NCBI GenBank assembly: GCA_947379975.1
Contig: CANCPF010000001.1
Location: 1-64,000, forward strand
From: Methylophilaceae bacterium
GTDB taxonomy: Bacteria; Pseudomonadota; Gammaproteobacteria; Burkholderiales; Methylophilaceae
Direction of reading: 5' to 3'
DNA length: 64,000 nt
The position numbers and the translations under genes are program-made. The notes beneath the pieces are model-generated. The model did not search any database. It saw only the letters and a program-made list of their open reading frames with translations, and was not told the DNA's origin. Position 1 is the first letter of the stretch. Every line of letters begins with the position of its first letter. This document shows positions 52,903 through 61,394 of this stretch, piece by piece.

Positions 52903-53142
52903 TTAACACCAACCTTGCTTCCAAACTTGCTGATTGCTTAATGACTGCCAACTCAATATTTGTTTACGTTGTGAATATACCGCCTCTAGCTCGATAAATT
53001 CAATCGCAGTGTTTGGCAAATCTGCTGCAATGATTTGGCTTATTATAAAGTGCTTTTCTTTATTCATCGGCGAAACAGCAGTCCATTTACTGTTTAACAA
53101 CTTCTTAGCATTAAGCTTGGTGGAGAGTTGCATAGTGGTCAC
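52903..53142 (-). CDS. TIGR02450-family small Trp-rich protein
   Basis: A 79-residue protein containing KLLNSKWTAVSPMNKEKHFI and IELEAVYSQRKQILSWQSLS, ending QQVWKQGWC. This matches the TIGR02450 family, in which a lysine- and tryptophan-rich core and a final W-x-x-GW-C are conserved. Function is unknown. It overlaps nothing and lies between the ComEA-like gene and metG. Confidence 0.8.
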   Translation of the reverse strand: MTTMQLSTKLNAKKLLNSKWTAVSPMNKEKHFIISQIIAADLPNTAIEFIELEAVYSQRKQILSWQSLSNQQVWKQGWC

Positions 53143-53274
53143 TCAGCTTTTCGATTGGTAAATATGTTAGTCGAGCTTAACCATCCTACTCATAAGTAGT
53201 TTATTAACTACTCAGTAGTAATTCACTAAAATTCAAATGGCCACGCATCCATCAAGCCTATCTGACAACACATA

Positions 53275-55362
53275 TTATTTAACACGCATGCCTAATTGCG
53301 CACCAGCATCTGGGCTCAGTATAAATGGGCCGCCACTTTCATCGCTGGCGGCTAATACCATGCCATCGCTCATGCCAAACTTCATTTTACGCGGTGCTAA
53401 GTTTGCAACCATCACGGTTAGGCGGCCTACTAATGTGGCTGGATCATAGGCAGATTTAATGCCAGCAAAAACTTGGCGTGTGCTTGCTTCGCCAATATCC
53501 AAGGTAAGTTTTAACAATTTCTCGGCACCCTCAACATGTTCTGCATTAACGATTTTTGCAATACGCAAATCCACCTTGGTGAAATCATCAATGCTGATGT
53601 ACTCGGCTTCGGTGAGTATGGGTTCAGCTAATGCCTTGACCACCACTTTTTCTAGCAATGGCGCCGCAACTTGTGGTGTTGCCTCCAAATTTTCTTTATT
53701 GGCTTCGGTCAGCGCTTCAATCAATTTAGGATCAATACGGATAATTAAATGTTCATAGGCATTAATACTGTGATTATCAGCCAAAGAATCTTCCACGCTA
53801 GCCCAGCTTAATGGGGCAATATTCAAAAATTGCTCAATATCAGAAGCCAACTTTGGCAAAACTGGTTTCAAATATAGCGTTAGTAGACGGAACATTTCCA
53901 ACGCATCTGAACAAGCTTGCTGCAGCGCAGAATCTTGTCCTTCTTGTTTTGCCATTACCCACGGTGCAGCTTCAGCCACATAGCCATTAGCGCTATCAGC
54001 AAGGCGCATAATCTCACGCAAAGCGCGGCCATATTCACGCGTCTCGTAAGCTTCAGCAATAGTATTGGCGCTTAGCTTCAACTCTGCCACCACTTTATTA
54101 TTTGCCGCGCTACGTAATTTCCCATCAAAACGCTTATTTATAAAACCAGCGGTACGACTGGCAATGTTAATAAACTTACCGACCAAATCACTATTCACCC
54201 GCGCCACAAAATCATCTAAGCTCAAGTCGATGTCTTCCATCGAACTATTCAGCTTGGCAGCGTAATAATAGCGCAAATATTCAGGATTTTTAATGTGCTC
54301 TAAGTAACTACGCGCAGTAATAAATGTGCCGCGTGATTTACTCATTTTCTCACCATTCACAGTTAAAAATCCGTGTGAGAAAATTTTTGTTGGTTTGCGA
54401 TAGCCACTAAATTCAAGGGTTGCAGGCCAAAACAAGGCATGGAAATATAAAATATCTTTGCCGATAAAATGATAAAGCTCAGTGCTGGAATCTTTATTCC
54501 AATATTCATCAAAATCTAAACCGCTGTCGGCACACAATTTTTTGAAACTCGCCATATAACCGATAGGCGCGTCTAACCACACATAAAAATATTTACCCGG
54601 CGCATCTGGAATTTCAAAGCCAAAATAAGGTGCATCACGAGAAATATCCCAATCATTCAAGCCGCTTTCAAACCACTCACCCATTTTATTAGCCGCTTCG
54701 CCTTGCAGTGTGGGCTTACCATCAAAGGCTTCGCTACGTGTCCACTCTTTTAAAAAACCTTCACATTCTGAAAGTTTGAAAAAGTAGTGCTCAGTTTCTT
54801 TTCGAATTGGCGCTGCGCCAGAAACAGCAGAATACGCATTAATTAATTCTGTTGGATTATAAGTAGCACCGCACACCTCGCAAGAATCACCATATTGATC
54901 TTTCGCATGACATTTCGGACACTCACCTTTGATAAAGCGGTCAGGCAAAAACATATTTTTTACCGGGTCGTAATATTGTTCTATGGTTTTAGTGGCGATT
55001 TTTCCAGCGGCTTTTAATTTATTATAAATACCTTGTGATAACTCTTTGTTCTCAGGCGCATTGGTCGAATAATAATTGTCAAAAGCCACCAAAAACTCAG
55101 CAAAATCTGCGCTATGTTCTTTATGTACGTTGGCGATTAGCGCCTCAGGTGTTATGCCCTCTTTCTCAGCGCGCAGCATAATCGGCGTGCCATGCGTGTC
55201 ATCCGCGCACACATAATGCACCGTATGGCCCTGCATTTTTTGAAAACGTACCCAAATATCGGTTTGAATATATTCGACCAGATGACCAAGGTGAATGCTA
55301 CCGTTGGCATAAGGCAAGGCAGACGTAACTAGAATTTTGCGAGGATTGTGTTTGGCGGCCAT
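53275..55362 (-). CDS. metG: methionyl-tRNA synthetase
   Basis: A 695-residue class I synthetase. The HIGH-type motif is in ALPYANGSIHLGHLVEYIQ, zinc ligands in CPKCHAKDQYGDSCEVCG and the KMSKS loop in GEKMSKSRGTF. The C-terminal tRNA-binding domain (DFTKVDLRIAKIVNAEHVEG) makes it a dimer. I start at the ATG 55362, giving MAAKHNPRKILVTSALPYAN; the longer frame to 55470 adds unlikely residues. apbC is divergent from it, a common arrangement. Confidence 0.98.
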   Translation of the reverse strand: MAAKHNPRKILVTSALPYANGSIHLGHLVEYIQTDIWVRFQKMQGHTVHYVCADDTHGTPIMLRAEKEGITPEALIANVHKEHSADFAEFLVAFDNYYSTNAPENKELSQGIYNKLKAAGKIATKTIEQYYDPVKNMFLPDRFIKGECPKCHAKDQYGDSCEVCGATYNPTELINAYSAVSGAAPIRKETEHYFFKLSECEGFLKEWTRSEAFDGKPTLQGEAANKMGEWFESGLNDWDISRDAPYFGFEIPDAPGKYFYVWLDAPIGYMASFKKLCADSGLDFDEYWNKDSSTELYHFIGKDILYFHALFWPATLEFSGYRKPTKIFSHGFLTVNGEKMSKSRGTFITARSYLEHIKNPEYLRYYYAAKLNSSMEDIDLSLDDFVARVNSDLVGKFINIASRTAGFINKRFDGKLRSAANNKVVAELKLSANTIAEAYETREYGRALREIMRLADSANGYVAEAAPWVMAKQEGQDSALQQACSDALEMFRLLTLYLKPVLPKLASDIEQFLNIAPLSWASVEDSLADNHSINAYEHLIIRIDPKLIEALTEANKENLEATPQVAAPLLEKVVVKALAEPILTEAEYISIDDFTKVDLRIAKIVNAEHVEGAEKLLKLTLDIGEASTRQVFAGIKSAYDPATLVGRLTVMVANLAPRKMKFGMSDGMVLAASDESGGPFILSPDAGAQLGMRVK

Positions 55363-55711
55363 GAGATAAATGAATCTTTGATAAGCTAAAGGCGCTATTT
55401 TAGCAAATTGATGGCAATCGCGTGAGAATACATCGTGCATTGATCTACAAATATCAGGCCATTTAGGCAAGGCAAGCTAAATCATTTAACACCCCAACTG
55501 AGTAGAAAATAGTACGCTTTGCTCACCCGTTGAATTTTTCGCTATAATTCAAGCTAACAGCTAGCACGAATTTAATTAAGCATTCACTATTGAATAACTA
55601 GTGGTTCAGCATCATTTAACTACTAGCCTAATGAAAGAATGCTAAAAATAGCCCATCATCACACATTTATTTCACCTAATTTACCACCTTATAATATAGC
55701 GCACACAAACC

Positions 55712-56803
55712 ATGACAATTAATGAAATTGATATTCAAAACAGCCTAAAAGCACTACTAGACCCGAATACTGGCCGAGATTTTATCACCAGTAAATCTGC
55801 CAAAAATATACAAATTAGCGGCAATAATATTAGCGTTGATATTGTGCTGGGCTATCCGGCCAAAAGTGTAATGTCTAGCGTGCAGACTTTAGTGATTCAA
55901 CATCTTAAAAAATTAAGCGGTGTTGATAATGTAAGCGTCAATATCGGCAGTCGTATTGCGGCGCATAAAGCACAACAAGGCGTAACCCTATTACCTAATG
56001 TGAAAAATGTCATCGCCATTGCTTCTGGCAAAGGTGGCGTTGGTAAATCAACCACTTCGGTGAATTTAGCTTTAGCGTTAGCCGCAGAAGGCGCGACGGT
56101 CGGCTTATTAGACGCAGATATTTATGGCCCTAGCCAGCCAGAAATGCTCGGCATTAGTGGTGGCCGTCCAGAAAGCGCTGATGGGAAAAGCATGGAGCCG
56201 ATGCAAGCGCATGGCATACAAGCTATGTCTATTGGCTTCCTAATTGATAGTGACACACCTATGGTATGGCGCGGGCCGATGGTAACAGGTGCATTAGAAC
56301 AATTATTGCGCGAAACCAAATGGCGCGATTTAGATTACTTAATCATAGACTTACCGCCAGGTACAGGTGACATTCAACTAACATTAGCCCAAAAGATTCC
56401 AGTCACGGGTGCGATCATTGTCACTACGCCGCAAGACATTGCCCTGCTGGATGCGCGTAAGGGTTTAAAAATGTTAGAAAAAGTCGGCATCCCTATTTTG
56501 GGCATAGTAGAAAACATGAGCACGCATATTTGTAGTAAATGTGGCCATGAAGAACATATTTTTGGAGCGGGTGGCGGCGCTTTAATGTGCAAAGATTACA
56601 ACGTAGATTTACTAGGCAGCTTGCCACTAGATATTAAAATTCGTGAGCAATCAGACGGCGGGACACCAACAGTCGTGGCTGAGCCAGATGGCGAAATTGC
56701 CGCTATTTATAAAAAAATAGCCCGTACCGCTGCCATTAAAATTGCTAATGCTGGCTTAGATCACAGCAGTAAATTTCCAAATATTGTGATTCAGAATACT
56801 TAA
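55712..56803 (+). CDS. apbC: ApbC/Mrp-type iron-sulfur cluster carrier ATPase
   Basis: A 363-residue protein that carries 4Fe-4S clusters to apoproteins. An N-terminal MIP18-like domain (about 1-85) precedes the P-loop ATPase with deviant Walker A IASGKGGVGKSTTSVNLALA. The C-terminal pair CSKCGHEEHIFGAGGG binds the cluster at the dimer interface. Length is normal. The divergent metG neighbour is typical. The intergenic region contains AGCATTC and GAATGCT arms far apart, of uncertain meaning. Confidence 0.96.
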   Translation: MTINEIDIQNSLKALLDPNTGRDFITSKSAKNIQISGNNISVDIVLGYPAKSVMSSVQTLVIQHLKKLSGVDNVSVNIGSRIAAHKAQQGVTLLPNVKNVIAIASGKGGVGKSTTSVNLALALAAEGATVGLLDADIYGPSQPEMLGISGGRPESADGKSMEPMQAHGIQAMSIGFLIDSDTPMVWRGPMVTGALEQLLRETKWRDLDYLIIDLPPGTGDIQLTLAQKIPVTGAIIVTTPQDIALLDARKGLKMLEKVGIPILGIVENMSTHICSKCGHEEHIFGAGGGALMCKDYNVDLLGSLPLDIKIREQSDGGTPTVVAEPDGEIAAIYKKIARTAAIKIANAGLDHSSKFPNIVIQNT

Positions 56804-56804
56804 T

Positions 56805-57209
56805 TTGGTAGGTTTTAAGCAAAAATCAGCCAAGAAAAGTACTATCCCAGCTTATTTCACATCAGCATTTATTATGCTGATGTGCGTAGCAGTAATAAAG
56901 GGGAAACTTCCTGCGATTATTTTGCTGATTTACGCCCTACTAAGTGTGCTTACTTTTACGCTGTATTGGCAAGATAAACGTGCGGCAATCAACGGCAATC
57001 GCAGAACACCTGAAAGCACATTGCAAATATTTAGCCTGATTGGTGGTTGGCCAGGCAGCCTAATCGCCCAGCGCATGTTGCATCACAAGTCTTCAAAAAA
57101 GTCGTTTTTATTCACCTATTGGCTCATGGTGCTTTTGAATATCAGCGGCTTATTCATGGTAACTTCGTCAAAATCAACGCAGTTTTTACAGACATTACTT
57201 CAAACATAA
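56805..57209 (+). CDS. DUF1294 membrane protein
   Basis: A 134-residue protein with transmembrane segments near 20-35, 38-55 and 105-125. The DUF1294 core YWQDKRAAINGNRRTPESTL is followed by FSLIGGWPGSLIAQRML. Many relatives carry an extra N-terminal cold-shock domain; this one does not. The start is taken as TTG at 56805, two bases after the apbC stop, and is uncertain. Function is unknown. Confidence 0.8.
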   Translation: MVGFKQKSAKKSTIPAYFTSAFIMLMCVAVIKGKLPAIILLIYALLSVLTFTLYWQDKRAAINGNRRTPESTLQIFSLIGGWPGSLIAQRMLHHKSSKKSFLFTYWLMVLLNISGLFMVTSSKSTQFLQTLLQT

Positions 57210-57224
57210 AATAATGCTATATAA

Positions 57225-57251
57225 CTTAATGAGCCAATTTGGCTCATTAAG
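57225..57251. terminator. bidirectional hairpin between convergent genes
   Basis: Thirteen-base arms CTTAATGAGCCAA and its complement, one base apart, between the DUF1294 gene and pgl. There is no long T run but it is well placed to end both transcripts. A run of eight C follows. Confidence 0.55.
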
Positions 57252-57259
57252 CTCCCCCC

Positions 57260-57961
57260 CTAATTAAGCACTACCTCATAACAATGCACATCTACGCCAT
57301 TGGCTGGAGCTATTAAAGTCGCAGGTATTGCCACACCTTTACGCCAATGATCTACCGCTTCCTGCTTACCCTCACCCGTTACTAAAAATATCACGTCGCG
57401 GGTATTATTAAGACGGTTTTGGCTAATAGTAATGCGCTCGGCAGGTGGCTTAGGTGAATCAAATACTGGCACAGCATCGGCGCTATTATCAACCACATGC
57501 CCAGGAAAAAGTGAGGCGGTATGACCATCTTCTCCCAAACCTAAAATCACCATATCAAAAGTACCGGCATTTTTTAAGCTCTCTGCATACGCTTTTGCAC
57601 CGGCTACAGGGCCTAACTCTGCAGGAACATCATGAATCTGATTGGCAGGAATAGCGACATATTGCAACCAAGCCTGCTCAGCCATTAAACTATTACGATC
57701 TACATGATCGGCAGGCAGGCAACGCTCATCGCCATGGTAAATATGCCATTTAGACCAATCCATAGGCATATCACGTAATAATCGGTATATGGCACGCGGC
57801 GTATTTCCACCTGCTAACACTATTGAAAATCGACCGTTTTGAGCAATCGCCTCATTAGCACGCTGAACGATAAGTTCACAGACGGAATGCCTTAAAGACT
57901 CAATGCTGTCGTAGTGTTTCCAGCGCGTATTTGGGGTGGTAGTTTTAGCTTGCTTCATCAA
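57260..57961 (-). CDS. pgl: 6-phosphogluconolactonase
   Basis: A 233-residue enzyme that hydrolyses 6-phosphogluconolactone to 6-phosphogluconate. Motifs are LAGGNTPRAIYRLLRD, YHGDERCLPADHVDRNSLMA and ILGLGEDGHTASLFPGH. Together with zwf, 1.1 kb away on the other strand, it covers the first two steps of the oxidative pentose phosphate or dissimilatory RuMP route. I see no gnd in the window. Confidence 0.96.
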   Translation of the reverse strand: MMKQAKTTTPNTRWKHYDSIESLRHSVCELIVQRANEAIAQNGRFSIVLAGGNTPRAIYRLLRDMPMDWSKWHIYHGDERCLPADHVDRNSLMAEQAWLQYVAIPANQIHDVPAELGPVAGAKAYAESLKNAGTFDMVILGLGEDGHTASLFPGHVVDNSADAVPVFDSPKPPAERITISQNRLNNTRDVIFLVTGEGKQEAVDHWRKGVAIPATLIAPANGVDVHCYEVVLN

Positions 57962-58104
57962 TAAATCTCAAATCAAAAAAATTAAGCCGAATTTGACACG
58001 AATTAGCTAGGTTTGTCATGCTTTTTATCTTTTATTTATGCTAGATGACTGTATGTAAAGGCTAGCTTGCATTATTATAACGGCTTACCAAAAAGGAATT
58101 CCAG

Positions 58105-58896
58105 ATGCTAATTAAAGACAGTGAAGTCGCCGACATCTCCACGCCAACCGGTGACATGCGTGCACATATTTTTCGTCCAGCGGCACCAGGCAAATATCCT
58201 GGCATTTTAATGTTTTCGGAAATATTCCAAGTCACTGCGCCTATTCGCCGCACCGCCGCAATGTTGGCCGGTCATGGCTTTATTGTGGCTTGTCCAGAGA
58301 TCTATCATGAACTAGAAGCGCCGGGTACGGTGCTAGCTTATGATGAAGAAGGCACTACACGTGGAAATTCACATAAAGTAACTAAAGAACTTTCATCTTA
58401 CGATAGCGATGCTCGAGCGGTATTAGATTATTTAAAATCGCGTGATGACTGTACTGGTCGTTTAGGCGTAATGGGCATTTGCATAGGTGGACACTTAGCG
58501 TTCCGCGCAGCCATGAATCCTGACGTATTGGCTACCACTTGCTTCTACGCCACAGATATTCATAAAAAAGGCCTAGGCTTAGGCAAAAATGATAATTCTA
58601 TGGAGCGTGCTGGCGAAATCAAAGGCGAACTTTTACATATTTGGGGCCGCCAAGATCCACACGTTCCGCTAGAAGGCCGCAACTTGCTAAAAGCACGCCT
58701 TGAGGAAGTCGGTACACGTTTCACTTGGCATGAAGTGAATGGCCAACATGCCTTTATGCGCGACGAAGGTCCACGTTACGACCCTGCGTTAGCCTTACAA
58801 AGCTGGGGTTTATTGCTAGAGTTATTCCATCGCCGCTTGGGTTGGGGTGATCTAGATGTAGTTGCTGACGGTGCTGCGGCCGAAAGCCGCCACTAG
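58105..58896 (+). CDS. dienelactone hydrolase family protein
   Basis: A 263-residue alpha/beta hydrolase with a cysteine nucleophile in MGICIGGHLAFRAA, an aspartate near RQDPHVPL and the histidine in VNGQHAFMRDEGPRYDP. Dienelactone hydrolases open muconolactones, but many homologues in organisms without aromatic degradation act on other esters or lactones. Between pgl and zwf it might act on sugar lactones; that is only inference. An AAGGAA ribosome-binding site precedes the ATG. Confidence 0.9.
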   Translation: MLIKDSEVADISTPTGDMRAHIFRPAAPGKYPGILMFSEIFQVTAPIRRTAAMLAGHGFIVACPEIYHELEAPGTVLAYDEEGTTRGNSHKVTKELSSYDSDARAVLDYLKSRDDCTGRLGVMGICIGGHLAFRAAMNPDVLATTCFYATDIHKKGLGLGKNDNSMERAGEIKGELLHIWGRQDPHVPLEGRNLLKARLEEVGTRFTWHEVNGQHAFMRDEGPRYDPALALQSWGLLLELFHRRLGWGDLDVVADGAAAESRH

Positions 58897-58934
58897 AAAA
58901 CTACGATTAAATATTCGCTAAACAATCTCTCGCT

Positions 58935-59002
58935 TCATGAAGCAGGGAATCCATAATAAATTAGTTTAATTAAAATTGAAGCCCGCCCTTGCGGGAATGA
59001 CG
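58935..59002. repeat. dispersed GGAATCC...GGGAATGAC element
   Basis: Contains GCAGGGAATCC at the left, a 30-base AT-rich part, and the hairpin CCCGC-CCTT-GCGGG followed by AATGAC. It is related to the repeat at 15415-15484 and lies in the leader of zwf. Confidence 0.55.
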
Positions 59003-59024
59003 TAAATTTAAAGGTTTTACAAAA

Positions 59025-60527
59025 ATGAAAAAGATTGATCCATGTACACTTGTGTTATTTGGCGCTAGTGGCAACCTATCACGCGTTAAATTAATGCCTG
59101 GACTATTTCGCTTAGATGCTGCTGGCCGCCTGCCAGACCACATGGCAATTTTATCCGTAGGTCGTGGCGAAGTGTCACGAGAGGCGTGGCAAGCTGACAT
59201 TAAAGCTATGCTAGATACCAAGTTCAAAAATGGCTACGATAAAACAGTATTCGAGCGTTTTATGGCGCGTAACCATTACCACTCGAACCCACCAACAGAC
59301 CCAAACGCATTTCAAAAGATGCAGGCTAAGCTGGCTGATGAAAGCGTATTTCCACAAAATTTAGCCTACTTCTTATCCGTGCGCCCAACTGACTTTGCGC
59401 CTATCGTAGAGCAATTGTCTGGCGTAGGTTTGTTAGAAGAAAGTAAGCATTGGCGCCGTGTATTAATTGAAAAACCATTTGGTACGGATTTGCCTTCAGC
59501 ACAAGCATTGCAAGCATCAATCACCAAACATTTAAAAGAAAGTCAAATCTACCGAATTGATCATTACTTAGGTAAATCTGCACTGCAAAACATCATGCTT
59601 ACGCGCTTTGCCAATGCGATGTTTGAACCGATTTGGAACAACCAGTACATCGACCACGTACAAATCACTAATAACGAAACTTTAGGCGTGGGTGACCGCA
59701 CCGAGTTTTATAACAACACCGGTGCATTGCGCGATATGGTGCAAAGCCATTTACTACAAACATTAGCGTTAGTAGCAATGGAAAAACCTCAAGATTTAAG
59801 CCCAGAAAGCATCCGAGCTGAGAAAGTAAAAGTATTACAATCGATAACACCAATTCCAGTAGATGCCATTGAGCAGCACGTTTTTCGAGCGCAATATTCA
59901 GCTGGTCGCGTTTGTGCTGCTGACGGCCATGGTGAAAACGTTCGTGGTTATTTGGATGAATTAGCAAGCGTAGGCGTCACCGAAAGTGTGACTGAAACAT
60001 ACGCAGCTTTGAAGCTATTTATTGATAACCCGCGCTGGAAAGGAGTACCTTTTTATGTGCGCACAGCAAAACGGATGCACGAAGGTAATACAGCAATTTC
60101 TATACGCTTCAAAAAAGCGCCTATGCAATTGAATGACGAACAACATCAAAACTGGCTAATGCTCAATATTCAACCGCGTGAATGTATCAAAATGGAAATC
60201 GAATCTAAAATTCCAGGCTTAGACATTGCAACCCGCACTTTGAGTATTGATAGCCCACAGCGCCAAGCTAGTGATGAAACCATAGATTCATACGAATCAC
60301 TTTTACTTAACTTGATGGAAGGCGATCCGTCACTGTATCTTCATATTAGTGAAGTAGAAGCACAATGGCGTTTGATAGACCCGATTGTAAAAGCTTGGGC
60401 TGCAGACAAATCACCAGTGCTGCAATATACCGCTGGTAGTCGTGACCCGAAAGAGTCTAGTGTAATTTTTGAATCAGAAGATCAGTTCTGGCGTTATAGC
60501 ATCGAGTTAAATGGCGATAAGCACTAA
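59025..60527 (+). CDS. zwf: glucose-6-phosphate 1-dehydrogenase
   Basis: A 500-residue dehydrogenase that oxidises glucose 6-phosphate with NAD(P)+. The dinucleotide loop is LFGASGNLSRVKLMPGLFRL, and the catalytic RIDHYLGKSALQNIM is intact. ETYAALKLFIDNPRWKGVPF and FYVRTAKRM are family blocks. In Methylophilaceae this step runs the cyclic oxidation of formaldehyde. A hairpin repeat precedes it and a terminator follows after a 150-base 3' region. Confidence 0.97.
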   Translation: MKKIDPCTLVLFGASGNLSRVKLMPGLFRLDAAGRLPDHMAILSVGRGEVSREAWQADIKAMLDTKFKNGYDKTVFERFMARNHYHSNPPTDPNAFQKMQAKLADESVFPQNLAYFLSVRPTDFAPIVEQLSGVGLLEESKHWRRVLIEKPFGTDLPSAQALQASITKHLKESQIYRIDHYLGKSALQNIMLTRFANAMFEPIWNNQYIDHVQITNNETLGVGDRTEFYNNTGALRDMVQSHLLQTLALVAMEKPQDLSPESIRAEKVKVLQSITPIPVDAIEQHVFRAQYSAGRVCAADGHGENVRGYLDELASVGVTESVTETYAALKLFIDNPRWKGVPFYVRTAKRMHEGNTAISIRFKKAPMQLNDEQHQNWLMLNIQPRECIKMEIESKIPGLDIATRTLSIDSPQRQASDETIDSYESLLLNLMEGDPSLYLHISEVEAQWRLIDPIVKAWAADKSPVLQYTAGSRDPKESSVIFESEDQFWRYSIELNGDKH

Positions 60528-60678
60528 AAGCCAGTTTTCTCAAGCTTAAGTCAATAGAATCAGAGCCAAGTAAAAAGATAAGAGCGAAGTTATTTGCAAA
60601 AATTAGGTTTTTACGATTAAAAACTTCACATAAAAGCCTAGTTTTATTGCTATTATTTGCACTTATTGAAACCAAGCT

Positions 60679-60707
60679 AAAAGCGGAGTCAGCAACTCCG
60701 CTTTTTT
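60679..60707 (+). terminator. rho-independent terminator after zwf
   Basis: AAAAGCGGAGT, CAGCA loop, ACTCCGCTTTT and further T. It lies about 150 bases after the zwf stop and just before dcd. Confidence 0.92.
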
Positions 60708-60737
60708 ATCTTTTTAAACCATAAAAAGCACCGAATT

Positions 60738-61313
60738 ATGAGCATAAAATCAGACAAGTGGATACGCAAAATGGCCGAGCAACACGGCATGATAGAGCCG
60801 TTTGAACCGAATCAAGTGAAGCAGAACGCTAAAGGCGAGCGCATGGTTTCGTACGGCACATCAAGCTACGGTTACGATATTCGCTGCTCAACAGAATTTA
60901 AGCTATTTACCAATATTAATAGCACGATAGTTGATCCTAAGAATTTCGACCCCAATTCATTTGTAGAAGTGAATGCAGATTACTGCATCATTCCACCTAA
61001 CTCATTTGCTTTGGCGCGCACAGTTGAATATTTTAGAATTCCGCGCAATGTGTTGACAATTTGCCTAGGAAAATCGACTTACGCACGTTGTGGAATTATT
61101 GTTAACGTCACACCCTTCGAGCCAGAATGGGAAGGCTATGTCACATTAGAATTTAGTAACACGACTCCGTTACCGGCCAAAATCTACGCTAATGAAGGTT
61201 GCGCGCAGGTTTTGTTTTTTGAAGCTGATGAAGATGATGTTTGCGAAACTAGCTACAAAGACCGTGGCGGCAAGTATCAAGGTCAAGTTGGTGTGACTTT
61301 ACCTAAGATTTAA
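60738..61313 (+). CDS. dcd: dCTP deaminase
   Basis: A 191-residue trimeric enzyme that turns dCTP into dUTP. The blocks SYGTSSYGYDIRCSTEFKLF, CLGKSTYARCGIIVNVTPFE, EWEGYVTLEFSNTTPLPAKI and the C-terminal YKDRGGKYQGQVGVTLPKI are intact. Length is normal. In related bacteria apbC-dcd and the decarboxylase are usually consecutive; here four genes separate apbC from dcd. Confidence 0.98.
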   Translation: MSIKSDKWIRKMAEQHGMIEPFEPNQVKQNAKGERMVSYGTSSYGYDIRCSTEFKLFTNINSTIVDPKNFDPNSFVEVNADYCIIPPNSFALARTVEYFRIPRNVLTICLGKSTYARCGIIVNVTPFEPEWEGYVTLEFSNTTPLPAKIYANEGCAQVLFFEADEDDVCETSYKDRGGKYQGQVGVTLPKI

Positions 61314-61394
61314 ATCGGTATCTTAAACACACGATTTAAACCCAATATTTCAAACCCAGATTTAAAACAAGATCAAATTTAGGAAATTTATTTA

